Assembly (NCBI GenBank): GCA_963693365.1
Contig: CAVNZM010000015.1
Location: forward strand, 2,728,001 to 2,792,000
Reading direction: 5' to 3'
Length of the DNA: 64,000 bases
Source: Amoebidium appalachense
Taxonomy: Eukaryota; Ichthyosporea
Shown here: one piece after another, positions 43,041 through 52,859 of the stretch
Position numbering within the stretch: position 1 is the stretch's first letter
Layout: each line of letters starts with the position of its first letter
Notes under the pieces: model-generated
Told to the model about the DNA's origin: nothing
The model's input: only the letters and a program-made list of their open reading frames with translations
Databases searched by the model: none
Program-made: the position numbers and the translations under genes

Positions 43041-43630
43041 AGGAAGTTATTGTCTGCAGGTCGTCATTTCAAAACTTGGAATGCTTCTTACATAGTGCAT
43101 ACCATTGGATGTTTGCGTACAGCTACAGCTGGGTGTTTGGTGTTCAGTAGTGCTGCACGGAATTTTTTCATTCCCAAGTCAAAGAAAATCGTAGTGGTGG
43201 TGGTGACATGTTAAATTGTTTGTGTGTGTTTCTTCTTTGTTCTCTCTTTCCCTCCCCACCCTTTTTTTTTTTTTTTTTTTTACTGGGGTCTGGGGGGGGG
43301 GGGGGGGGGGGTGTGGGGGGGGGGGGGGGGGGGGGGGGGATGTGATCTCACACTTAAGCTTCAGCTTTCTGTTTGGGGCGACCTTAGTGCAATTATCGGA
43401 AAGGCAGCCAAGACTACCATTCAACATTCCCGAGTCCTTGTAGCACGTATGCTATTAGCATCCAGGCTGCAGCGGTACAGTCATGAGTAAGTAGGTCATC
43501 CCCACATATGACTGACAGCACTGTGACGTTTTTTCTGTACAGAGCAGTTCCACTTGATTGTGGGACAGTAAAATGTCGCGCAAATCATCCCGCGTATGTG
43601 CGCATGCACGCCTTTAGTACATGTTAGCCA
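42800..43630 (+). repeat. Repeat block R3b, copy 1
   Basis: Ordered pieces: CAAGAGTGTCCATGTGGACA, CTGGCCAATGAACAGCC, TTATTCATGGTGGTAGTTAA, poly-G, CAGGTCGTCATTTCAAAACT, CATTGGATGTTTGCGTACA, second poly-G, TGTTTGGGGCGACCTTAGTG, AATTATCGGAAAGGCAGCCA and TTGATTGTGGGACAG. Copy 2 is at 46226-47030 in the same orientation. Confidence 0.8.
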
Positions 43631-44224
43631 GTAATTTTTGATCGTGTGGATGTGTAAGGATTTGTGGGGAGAGAGGGGACTCCGACGAGCAACTTGAACG
43701 CAAACGAGGCTTAGCTGGTATGAGGATGGTGGTAGTAGTTTGGTTTTCTCTTCTCATGTGCTTATGTTTACAGTGTGCGTGTGTGTGCTTATGTTTACAG
43801 TGTGTGTGTGTGTGTGCTTATGTTTACAGTGCGTGTGTGTGTGCTCATGTTTACAGTGTGTGTGTGTGTGACTGTGTGTGTATCATTGTACACGGACGGG
43901 TATGCACCCACACACATTTCTGCTGGTGATGGGGGGAGGGGGGGGGGGGGGGGGGGGGGGGGGAAGTAAAAAAAAAAACATCTGCCACAGTTTAGTGTGT
44001 GTGGAGTAGGCTTCCGTTCCATGTCTATCCCCCCCCCCCCCTCCCCCTCTTTTTCTTTGTTCGCTCTCTCCAGTACTTCTCCCGTTCATGTCTGTTCTCT
44101 TTTCCTCCCCTGCTCCCCCCCCCCCCCCCCCTCCCCCCCGCCGGCCCCCCACTTTTCCCCCCAAGCTTTGCATTCCCCTTTTCTGAAACAGCCATTCCTT
44201 TAGTTAGGGTTGCCTGTTAGTTAA

Positions 44225-44605
44225 CACGTTTTACAAGCACCGCTTTCCTCCCCAAAGGCATCTGGGCGTGGGTGGTTTATGTTGTTTTACGTATAATTCA
44301 CGATCAAAATTTTTGATTAGCCCCACAATCAAGCGCGCAAAAAGTATGTACAACAATATGGTCTTAACGGCACTGGTCACCCAACCATGCCTCCACTGCT
44401 GCAGCCTGAATGCTAAACACGGCGTCATGCGCTGCACATGCTCATAAACATGCCCTGCCTATGAGGTGCACTGGACCATGTCTGGCGCCTGGCAAGATTG
44501 GGCAGTCTTCCAAAGTGTTGCGAAGGTCGCCTCATAATCTGAAGCTGAATATGAAGTGTATGTGCGACAGTGTCGGAATCCGGGCACAGTATGAGCTTAA
44601 GTAGG
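44225..44605 (-). repeat. Repeat block R3c, inverted copy
   Basis: On the minus strand: TATTCAGCTTCAGATTATGA, CGCCAGACATGGTCCAGTGC, TTAGCATTCAGGCTGCAGCA and CGCTTGATTGTGGGGCTAAT. The same series runs on the plus strand at 48940-49205. Confidence 0.8.
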
Positions 44606-45124
44606 CACATACGTGTTTGTGTATTACTGTATGATCTCGAGCTACTTGACCCCCCCCCCCCCCCCCCCCCCCCCCTCCCTCCCCCCAATCCCCCTCACCC
44701 TCCCTACATAAGGCCACAGCCACCACCACCAAACCTCCTCCCCCCTCCCCCGCCCCCCCCCTCCCCCCGGACCCACCCATACACCTAAACAAGCTATTGG
44801 AGGCTGGTCGAGCAAACACACGGAGTCACATGCGTGCTTTTTTGTACCCAGATACTACATAGTCTGCCCTTAGCTCTCAGCCCCATCCCAGTCTGAGATT
44901 TAAATAGCACAGCATAGAAATATCAGACAAATCTGTTACAGTATGTAACCCCTAACCTCGCCGCCAACACCAAACTAAAAGCATAAAGAGAAACGAGGAA
45001 GGATGTACATGTAAGGGGAGGTGGGGGGAAGGGAGAGCGGAGAGACAAGGGGAGGGGTAGGGGGTAGAGCAGGGGTTTTTTTTTTTTTTTGGGGGGGGGG
45101 GAGGGGGGGAGGGGGGGGAAGAGC

Positions 45125-45213
<89 letters not shown>

Positions 45214-45245
45214 AGGGAGGGAGGGAGGGAGGGAGGGAGGGAAGG
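45125..45245. repeat. (GA)n followed by (GAGG)n
   Basis: About 40 GA units (45128-45207) run into about nine GGGA units (45208-45245). The minus-strand SLSLSL reading is an artefact of it. Confidence 0.95.
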
Positions 45246-45365
45246 AGGGACCAACACTGATGCATTAATATTATCCAGAAATTGCCTTTATAGGCTGCAC
45301 GGATACACCTAAATCTGGGCTGGCCCAGAAACAGCAGCTCATTGGTCAGTTTATTCCCCCAGCTG
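45245..45365 (-). repeat. Repeat block R3d, inverted copy
   Basis: On the minus strand: AAACTGACCAATGAGCTGCT, TCTGGGCCAGCCCAGATTTA and GCAGCCTATAAAGGCAATTT. The plus-strand partner is at 47930-48025. The shared CCTATAAAGG resembles a TATA box; whether it drives transcription is unknown. Confidence 0.7.
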
Positions 45366-45599
45366 TATGTGGTTGCATGAGTGATGCCCCAGGCCTCCCC
45401 CCTCTCCCCCCCCCCCCCCCCCCCCCACCCCCCCCATCCCCTCCCCCCACCCCCCCCCTCCCTTTTCCCCCACGGGCATACGCATACGCGCACACACATG
45501 CGCGCGCATGCACGCTCGTGCGCGCATGCACATACACACCGTCGAGACAAATGTACACACACAGACACACACTGAGAGACACACACGCGCACCAGCACG

Positions 45600-45900
45600 C
45601 ACACACATCAATCAGAGGATCAGCCGAGGAACTGCAGCAGCAGGTCTGCAGGCGATGACAGAACAAACTATGCATTGGCTGTGGTAGGCGCCTATATACG
45701 GAATGGCCGCACGGTAGCAAGCACAGACAAAAAACGAACAAGCTGAATATACGTACCCCTTCACCCCGCAACAAACACACTGCCTTTCTGCAGTTTCTGC
45801 TGCTGTAGTGTCCTATCCTGGAAAGAACAAATTTCAGGCTACCATCATGACCCTCTTTCTGTCCCCCCCCCCCCCCCCCCCCCCCCCCCTCCCCCCCTTT
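45600..45900 (+). repeat. Repeat block R3a, copy 2
   Basis: ATCAGAGGATCAGCCGAGGA, GCAGCAGGTCTGCAGGCGAT, GGTAGCAAGCACAGACAAAA, and after it GTAGTGTCCTATCCTGG and CATCATGACCCTCTTTC followed by poly-C, paralleling 39850-40400. Confidence 0.75.
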
Positions 45901-46225
45901 TCCTTAAAAAAAAAAAAAAAAAATTAGTAAGCAAATTAATAAAAAACATAAAAAATAAAAATAAAAAAGTAGCTGAGACGAAGGTGAAAACAACACCGTC
46001 ACCACCGCCACCACCAACACCACCCTATCACCGGTTAAAGGGCCTCGTTTGTGTTCCTCCCCCCCCCCCCCCCCCTCCCCCCCCTCCCCCCCTCCCTCAA
46101 AAAAAAAAAAAAAAAAAAAAAGGGAACATTGAAACAAGGAAAAGACTCCACACACTGTAAACATAAGCACACACACACACACACTGTAAACATAAGCACA
46201 CACACACGTACGTGGCTAGTGGCAA

Positions 46226-46662
46226 CCAAACATAGCAAGAGTGTGGACAAACTGACCAATGAGCAGCCGCCGTTGAGTCGCCAAAAGATCGGTTATTTAT
46301 GGTGGTATTAAAAGCACTTCTTGGCGGATGCTCACAGTGATTAATAAATTAAAGTTTATTTAATTTTATTTTCGGGGGGCAGGGGATGTGGGGGTGGGTG
46401 GGTGGGTGGGGGGAGGGGGGAGGGGGGGGGGGGGACGGGGGTGAAAGGGGGGGCTGAAAGGTGGATATTGGCTACAGATCGTCATTTCGAAACTTGAAAT
46501 GCTTATTAGTGCATGCCATTGCGTGTTTGCGTACATAGTCTACTGGTTGTATGATTTTTACTAGTGCGGTGCGGAATTCTTCTCCCAAGTCAAAGAAAGC
46601 TGTAAGGGTGATCGGTGGTTCGTAAAACTGTTTGTGTGCGTTTTTTTCCTTCTTTTTCTTTG

Positions 46663-46694
<32 letters not shown>

Positions 46695-47030
46695 CATCCC
46701 CTGCGGAAGGGGGGGGGGGGGGGGGGGGGGGGGGAGTATCTCATATTTTAGTTTCGTGTTTGGGGCGACCTTTGTGCAATTATCAGAAAGGTAGCCAAGA
46801 CTGCCAGTGCACTCAATCTAACCAGGGCCTGCAGCACATGGTGCTATTTTTAGCTATCAGGCTGCAGTGACATGGGCATGGGCAGATCACCCAACCATGA
46901 CATTAGTGTGATCGTGTTTCCTGTGCAATAGAGTTCTAGCATTTGATTGTGGTAAAAGAGGATGCCCGATGCAAAGAATCACGAGAACGTGTGTTCATGA
47001 AGCCTTTAGTACTTGTTACACAGTAGTGGC
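46226..47030 (+). repeat. Repeat block R3b, copy 2
   Basis: AGCAAGAGTGTGGACAAACT, GACCAATGAGCAGCCGCCGT, CAGATCGTCATTTCGAAACT, CATTGCGTGTTTGCGTACAT, GTGTTTGGGGCGACCTTTGT and CAGAAAGGTAGCCAAGACTG parallel copy 1, with different internal G-tract lengths. Confidence 0.8.
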
Positions 47031-47267
47031 GTGGATGTTGAAGGGATTTGGGCGGGGTGGGTGGGTGGTTGGTTGGGAGGGGGGATGGGGGGGGGGGGGG
47101 GGGGGGGGGGGGGGAGGGGCAACTTGAATGCAATTGAGAGGACGAGAGGGTGGTGGTGGGGGTGGTGGTGATGGTGGTCGAGGAGGAGATTTTTTCCTTC
47201 CTTTACTTTTTTTTTTGCTCTTCTTTTCAAAGTTCCTTTTTTCCAGTTTTTTTGTTTTGGGGGGCGG

Positions 47268-47313
<46 letters not shown>

Positions 47314-47394
47314 CGGGGTCCTGTCAGTGATCACTTAACTTACATGTGGCCTTTTCTGCGCCCGTGGCCAGAACACCCCAACTGCAGTAAATGC

Positions 47395-47580
47395 AAACAG
47401 ATGTGTATGTTGCACACCGTGGAGGGGTGCGATATTATTGGCATATTCAGCTTGCTCATTTTTAGTCTTTGCTTGCCACAGCCAGTGTGCATTTGGGCTT
47501 CCACAAGTGTCTATTCATTGTTTGTTCTGTCAACGCCGGCAGACCTGCTGCAGTGCCTCTGCCGTTCCAGCGACACGTGT
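47395..47580 (-). repeat. Repeat block R3a, inverted copy
   Basis: On the minus strand: GCAGAGGCACTGCAGCAGGT, CTGCCGGCGTTGACAGAACA, CACACTGGCTGTGGCAAGCA and AGACTAAAAATGAGCAAGCT. GT repeats follow on the plus strand (47579-47648). Confidence 0.7.
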
Positions 47581-47608
47581 GTGTGTGTGTGTGTGTGTGC
47601 GCGTGTCT

Positions 47609-47651
<43 letters not shown>

Positions 47652-47929
47652 TGTTTTTGTCAGTATGTGCACATGTGTGTGTGTGTGTCAGTCATGGTGT
47701 GCACATTCGCAAGCACATGCACATGCACATGCGCAACACACGCACGCACACAAACACACACACACATGCACACACCGACAATAAATAACAGCAACACTCA
47801 CGTCAAAACATACATACATGCTTAGTTGGTGGTGGTGGTGATGGTGGTGATGGTGGTGGTGGTGGTGGTGGCGGACAGGGGGGGGGAGGGGGGAGGGCTC
47901 ATCCTTGCAACCACATAATATGCTCGGGG

Positions 47930-48025
47930 ACTTGAACCAACCAATGTGCTGCTCTTGTGGGCCAGCCCAGTATTAGGGGTAACCTATAAAGGGGAATTCC
48001 GGATTGTGCCTCGGTGTTCTACCTT
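47930..48025 (+). repeat. Repeat block R3d, direct copy
   Basis: CAACCAATGTGCTGCTCTTG, GGGCCAGCCCAGTATTAGGG, GTAACCTATAAAGGGGAATT, then a C-rich tract. Inverted partner at 45245-45365. Confidence 0.7.
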
Positions 48026-48040
48026 GCTCCCTCCCTCCCC

Positions 48041-48075
<35 letters not shown>

Positions 48076-48239
48076 ACCCCCCCTCTCTCTCTCCCTCCTC
48101 TCTCCCTCCCCCCCCTCCCCCCCCCCCCTTCTCTCTCTCCCCCCCCCCCCCCCCAACCCTCCCCACCCTCCCCCCTCTCCCCCCTTCCCCCCCCCTCCAC
48201 CCCCCACGCTACCTCCCTTGTCTCTCCGTCCTCCCTTCC

Positions 48240-48640
48240 CAAAACCGTGCATGTTCTGCGAGCGCCACAGCATCATGTTTGAGGCACAGTTCGAAGAAAT
48301 GTGCATGCCATTGGGTGATCTCGTGATCATGTGGGGGACCCCACGCGGCAGGGGACAGATTTATCAAATTAGGAAAGGTGTGGGTATCCCATGCGATGGC
48401 ACTGTGTTTGTCATAGGTCTGGTGGTTGTTTATTTGTGGCCTGACACGACCGGTACAACCTCCCCTCCCCCTCCCCCCCCCCCTCCCCCCCCCCCCCCTT
48501 CCCCCCCCCTCCCTCCCCTCCCCCCCCCCCCCGTTTGTCCAATGTTTTGATATTTGGGATGGGACGTACGATTGGGTGATTCCAGATATGAGTCCGTATA
48601 GTTGCGTGACCGGCCACCCAGATTTTAGTTAGGTGTATGC
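48240..48640 (+). other. Possible orphan coding fragment
   Basis: An open frame with normal composition reads KPCMFCERHSIMFEAQFEEM, then CMPLGDLVIMWGTPRGRGQI and RKGVGIPCDGTVFVIGLVVV (48241-48440). After a poly-C tract another frame reads CFDIWDGTYDWVIPDMSPYS to a stop at 48632. I do not recognise it and the splice borders are unclear. It may be part of the repeat mosaic or a gene remnant. Confidence 0.2.
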
Positions 48641-48939
48641 TGTAACGATGGCAGCAATATTCCGACGGGTGCTGAACAGAGTATTATTCTGTAAGCTTAA
48701 CATGGTGGCGGGTGGTGACGAGGACGGTGGGCGGAGGGGAGAAGGGGGTTTGGGGTGGGGGAGCAGGAGGGAGGGGGGGGGGGGGGGGGGAAGGGCGGGG
48801 GAGGGGGAGAGGGGAGGGAAGGGAAGGGGAGGGGGGCAGGGACACATTGTCAAGTGGATCGAGAACACACAGTAACACACACACACATATGCCTTTCTTG
48901 TGCTCGGGTTTGCACAGTCTGCAATACTTCCGCACAGTC

Positions 48940-49230
48940 ATGCACTTTGTATTCAGCTTCAGATTATGAGCCGACCTTTATACCAGAACGAGAGAGCCTG
49001 CCCAAGCCTGCAAGCCGCCAGACTTGGTCCAGTGCACTCCTAGTCGATGAGTTTCACGAGCTTGTGCAGTACATGATGCTTAGCCTATTTCTTTGCATCC
49101 AGGCTGCGACATACAGTGGAAGCATGGATGGGTCACCCAAATGTGACTAGTGCCGCTAACTCCATTAATGTTGCACATGTTTTTGGGTGCTTGATTGTGG
49201 GGGGAGGGGGAACTAGCAAATGTCTAATGA
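48940..49230 (+). repeat. Repeat block R3c, direct copy
   Basis: TATTCAGCTTCAGATTATGA, CGCCAGACTTGGTCCAGTGC, TTGCATCCAGGCTGCGACAT and GGTGCTTGATTGTGGGGGGA, matching the reverse complement of 44225-44605. Confidence 0.8.
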
Positions 49231-49452
49231 CTCGGTGAAATTTTGTGCCTTTTTCCGGTACAGTTGTAGGCTGTACATGCATGTGACCATGCATATGATC
49301 TTAGCCCTTCAAGTTGTAAACAAAACCATTGATCCATAGCGCAGATGATGTAGAGCGCACCTTCGGTAAAGGCACAATACTTCTCATTCCAAAGTAAATG
49401 CTTGGAGTCCCGGAATTATCACAAAACAACGACACGTACCATGTTACGTATT

Positions 49453-50427
49453 TTACATTGGGTAAACAGCTGCTGCAAACACCACGAACGTCAACAACCA
49501 AATGTACTTGGTGTATATACGCGGTAGTAGCCTGGATGAAATGTCTCTGGTAGGGGGGGAGGGGGAGGGGGGGGCGGGAGAGGGATGGAGGGCGGGGGGA
49601 GGGGGGGGGGGGGGGGGGGGGGGGCGAGGTAAATGTTTGTAAGGTGCGGGGGGGGGGGGGGGGGGGGGGGGAGAAGCAAACGAGGCTTCTAATTGAGGGA
49701 GAGGGGTTGATTCACCATTTATACAATAATTCGAAAGACAAATGATACCGCCAGATCTGAAACCTCAAAAGGGGTCTTTAAGATGTTTATACACATCAAA
49801 CGTGTTACTAAATAGCTTGCAAGAATATCATAAACCTCTGATTATTTTAATAACTATACACCTTAAAACGTCGTAGGCCGCCTTCAGACAGGGCTCATTG
49901 CAATATACACTTTTTTGGAGTGAACACTATTTCAAACATTTTCTTTAAACAGAGTTGCACCATAGACACTTATAAAAATTTTAAGGACAAAAAAAGCCAT
50001 TTTCCTCGGCAGACTTCAAAACCCCCACCAATTATCAACCCATCACTTCAAGAAAAGAGCTCACTACCTGCCCATAGGCACACTTGCACGATAGTCGTGC
50101 AGAGAAACACCTTGACCTGTCTGGTGGTGCCCCTTGGCAGGCGGGCTCGGTGGGGTTGGAGGCATGCTGCAGGGAGGGAGATTGAGTGAGTGAGTGAGTG
50201 AGTGTGTGTGTGTGTGTGTGTGCCTATGTGTGTGTGTGTGTGTGCGTGTGTGTGTGTGTGTGTGCATTGGGGAGAAAGGGAGGGAGTAGGGGGGACAGTA
50301 AGCTTCCCCATTCACTTTGTGCCTCTAAAGACACAAACACCACTATAATAAAAATAGATTAGGGGTTGCTTAGTATATCCACAGGGGGGGGGGTGGGTGG
50401 GTGGGTGGGGTGGGTGGGTGGGTGGGT

Positions 50428-50460
<33 letters not shown>

Positions 50461-50966
50461 GGGCTGCGCATCTGACTAACACACGTGGCTAAAGAGCATC
50501 AACTGGCCACAGCACAGCCACTAAATTCAAGTGCGCATACACAGCAACAGTAAGACATATGAATGGAGAAATCCACGAAGAAGTTTTATTAGGTTGGTAC
50601 AAGGGAGGAAAGGAAGAGAGCCTCGCAGGGAGTTCACACGGCAAGGAAGTAGTCCCTCTCTATGTCCTTCTCCCTATCACACCCCATTCACGCGCGCGCG
50701 CGCGCACACACACACACACACAGACAGACAGACAGACAGACAGACACAATGCACACACACACACACCCACACAGACAGACACTGCAGACACATCACACAC
50801 GCACACACCCACCCACACACAAACACACACACACTCTCTCCCCCCCTCCCCTCCCCCCCCCCCCCCCCCCCCCCCTCCTCCTGCAAGTGTGTGCGTGCGT
50901 GCGTGCGCGTGTGTGTTTGTGTGTGCGCGTGCGCACGTGTGTGTGTGTGTGAGAAAAAGGCAAGGA

Positions 50967-50998
<32 letters not shown>

Positions 50999-51823
50999 GG
51001 GAGGGCTACCTGCCATAGGACATCTTATTATGCATAGATGGGGGGCTGTCAGATGTTAACTGCGACCCCTGGCCCTGTGGTGGCAGAGAAGAGAGAAAAG
51101 AAGGGGGAAAAAAAAAGGGGCGGGGGTGGGGGGGGTGGGGATTGAAAAAAATGTATTTAGTGAGTTAAATGGTTAAATGTGATTGAGGAGGCAGTTCATG
51201 GTTTATTTCTGAACAGGATGGGAAGGGGTAGTAGTTGGGTAAGAATGGAGTGTGTGTGTCTCTGTATTGGCAGCAAAAGCTGATGATCATGAAGTTAGGA
51301 GAATGCCGATCAAATATCGGCATTCTCCTATCTTCATCAGTCCCCCTCTTTTGTAAACAAATTATGTCAGAGAATGCCTGCGGAGCAGGGTGGGGTAGGG
51401 TTGGGTGGGTGGGTTGGTGGGTGGGTGGGGAGAGGGGGGGGGGAAGAGGGCGGGGGCGCTCAAGTCTCAAGGCATGCAGCAGAATCCCTGCCGAGTCCGG
51501 ATGACAACACACCTATTAAATTATGAAATGTGATCTTGTGTGCCCCCGGTGCCATTTTTGTTCTGGACTATCATCCAACACCATGGCATTTTGCTGCACA
51601 AAAGCAGGAGTGTGTTCCCTTGTGTGCCTTCAAACGAACACGAATTTTTGAGGTCCCGGTCGACGCGGCCTCCCATTGCAATTGATGCTCCCAGAGACGT
51701 GCATTCCTCTCTTTCTGTCTATGCACCAGGACACATGGGCATGTGAGAGACTGGGGGAAGGATGCCCCTTTTTCATTTGTCACTTTTGTTACGTACATTT
51801 GCGGCGAGGGGGAGGGGGGGGGG

Positions 51824-51863
<40 letters not shown>

Positions 51864-51975
51864 AGGTGGGGGGGGGGGGGGGGGGGGGGGAGGAAGAGGG
51901 AAGTGTCACCTCCACCTCTGCAAGGTCGTCCAGACAGCTGCAGGCACTACATATGCAGTCTAAAAGCGCACTCAT
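49453..51975 (-). CDS. Small predicted tail-anchored membrane protein, four exons
   Basis: Exons 51975-51910 (or ending 51916), 51074-51010, 50166-50068 and 49531-49453 join in phases 0, 2, 2 with GT-AG borders (donors GTGACA, GTAGCC, GTAGTG; acceptors ending CACAG, TGCAG, TCCAG) and end at TAA, giving about 102 aa. The N-terminus is Cys-rich (MSALLDCICSACSCLDDLAE), the middle is polar and Pro-rich (MSYGSMPPTPPSPPAKGHHQ), and the C-terminus is a single hydrophobic helix after basic residues (LLPRIYTKYIWLLTFVVFAA, then AVYPM). The layout is that of a tail-anchored protein with a cytosolic domain. The Cys cluster could be lipidated or bind metal. The family is not recognised. Another frame is open over the last exon (49501-49301), but the splice phase favours the helix frame. 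Extra exons between the first two are possible. Confidence 0.5.
49545..49675. repeat. Poly-G tracts in the tail-anchored gene
   Basis: G-rich from 49552 with pure runs at about 49602-49624 and 49649-49670. On the sense strand this is poly-C just before the acceptor of the last exon. Confidence 0.85.
50196..50460. repeat. (GTGA)n, (GT)n, (GGGT)n and poly-G
   Basis: GTGA repeats 50184-50204, GT repeats 50204-50262, GGGT repeats 50391-50430 and poly-G 50430-50459, all within an intron of the tail-anchored gene. Confidence 0.85.
50690..51000. repeat. CG, CA, CAGA and poly-C/G tracts
   Basis: (CG)n 50692-50704, (CA)n and (CAGA)n 50705-50800, poly-C 50846-50873, GT/GC repeats 50885-50950 and poly-G 50968-50995. 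Confidence 0.85.
51289..51337. repeat. Near-perfect inverted repeat (hairpin)
   Basis: Left arm 51289-51310 and right arm 51316-51337 are complementary over 22 positions with one mismatch (core AGGAGAATGCCGAT), separated by the 5-nt loop CAAAT. It lies in the first intron of the small membrane-protein gene. An RNA hairpin, a short terminal inverted repeat remnant or a fold-back insertion are all possible. Confidence 0.8.
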
Positions 51976-52859
51976 AGCAAACCATATGTCCTCACGGTCT
52001 TAAAGTGTAAGGACGGCAAAGAATAAAACCAACAATAAAAAAGTGTATGCAAGGCTGGTGGCAGCCAATGGTGACTTCTCTGCCTTGGTCGGGAGTTCTG
52101 TGGGTTGGGAAATTCAACAACGAGCAACGATTGGGTAGTGTTTATTTGTGCCCAGAGATATGTACGTCGCTCGTGTGACTGCGAGACCATCTGGCCTATG
52201 ACTCCGTGCTAACTGACACTTGAGTGTTACCACCGGAGCAACATGAAAGTAGCGAACAAACGTACAAAACAAAAAAAAATTGACTGACAAGACTGACTCA
52301 CTGATGGTCGGACACAGAGTGGTTTATTGACCGTGAGCAATCGCAGAGCCTTTTCGATCTCAAAAGTAGATTTTATGACGGCGTCAATACTGTAGACGGC
52401 TAAGTTCATCAAAAAGAATACCCTAAGTACTTAGATCGTCAAAAGTTTTTAAATCGTTAGATCGCATTGAGCGCGGGGCCGAGTCAGGATTGCAACCGTC
52501 ACACGACGTCCGAGGCGCTCAGTCGGACTTTCGAGTGCAGACGAAGTGGCTGCGAAAAACGTACGTTGGCCTACATGTGTGCATGCAGTTAGAGGGGAGA
52601 AAACCACAAGTTAATTAGCTAGTTTCGCTTTAGATATTGGTCTCTCAAACCGCTAGTTGTTAGGAAAATCAACAGCTTGTACTGGCTCCGATTCCTCTCC
52701 CCCCCAACTTTTTTCTGTAATCTTCACTCTTCGTTTACCGTAGGCTACCTGTGGTTAGAACCCGAGTCAGCACTAATCACTGCACACACACACTCGAGCA
52801 AAAGGCACGCACTGCACACACGTACACATTGTTACGCAAAGCACAAACACACATTAAAC
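51976..52859. other. Intergenic spacer
   Basis: About 0.9 kb of unique sequence between the divergent starts of the small membrane-protein gene and the CENP-B-like gene. Presumably holds both promoters. I see no gene or clear element in it. Confidence 0.6.

Noticed and set aside
49301-49501. Minus-strand frame reading VVVDVRGVCSSCLPNVKYVT as a last exon
   Set aside because: The splice phase from the preceding exon (two bases left over) selects the overlapping frame that ends in a membrane helix; this frame would need a different junction.
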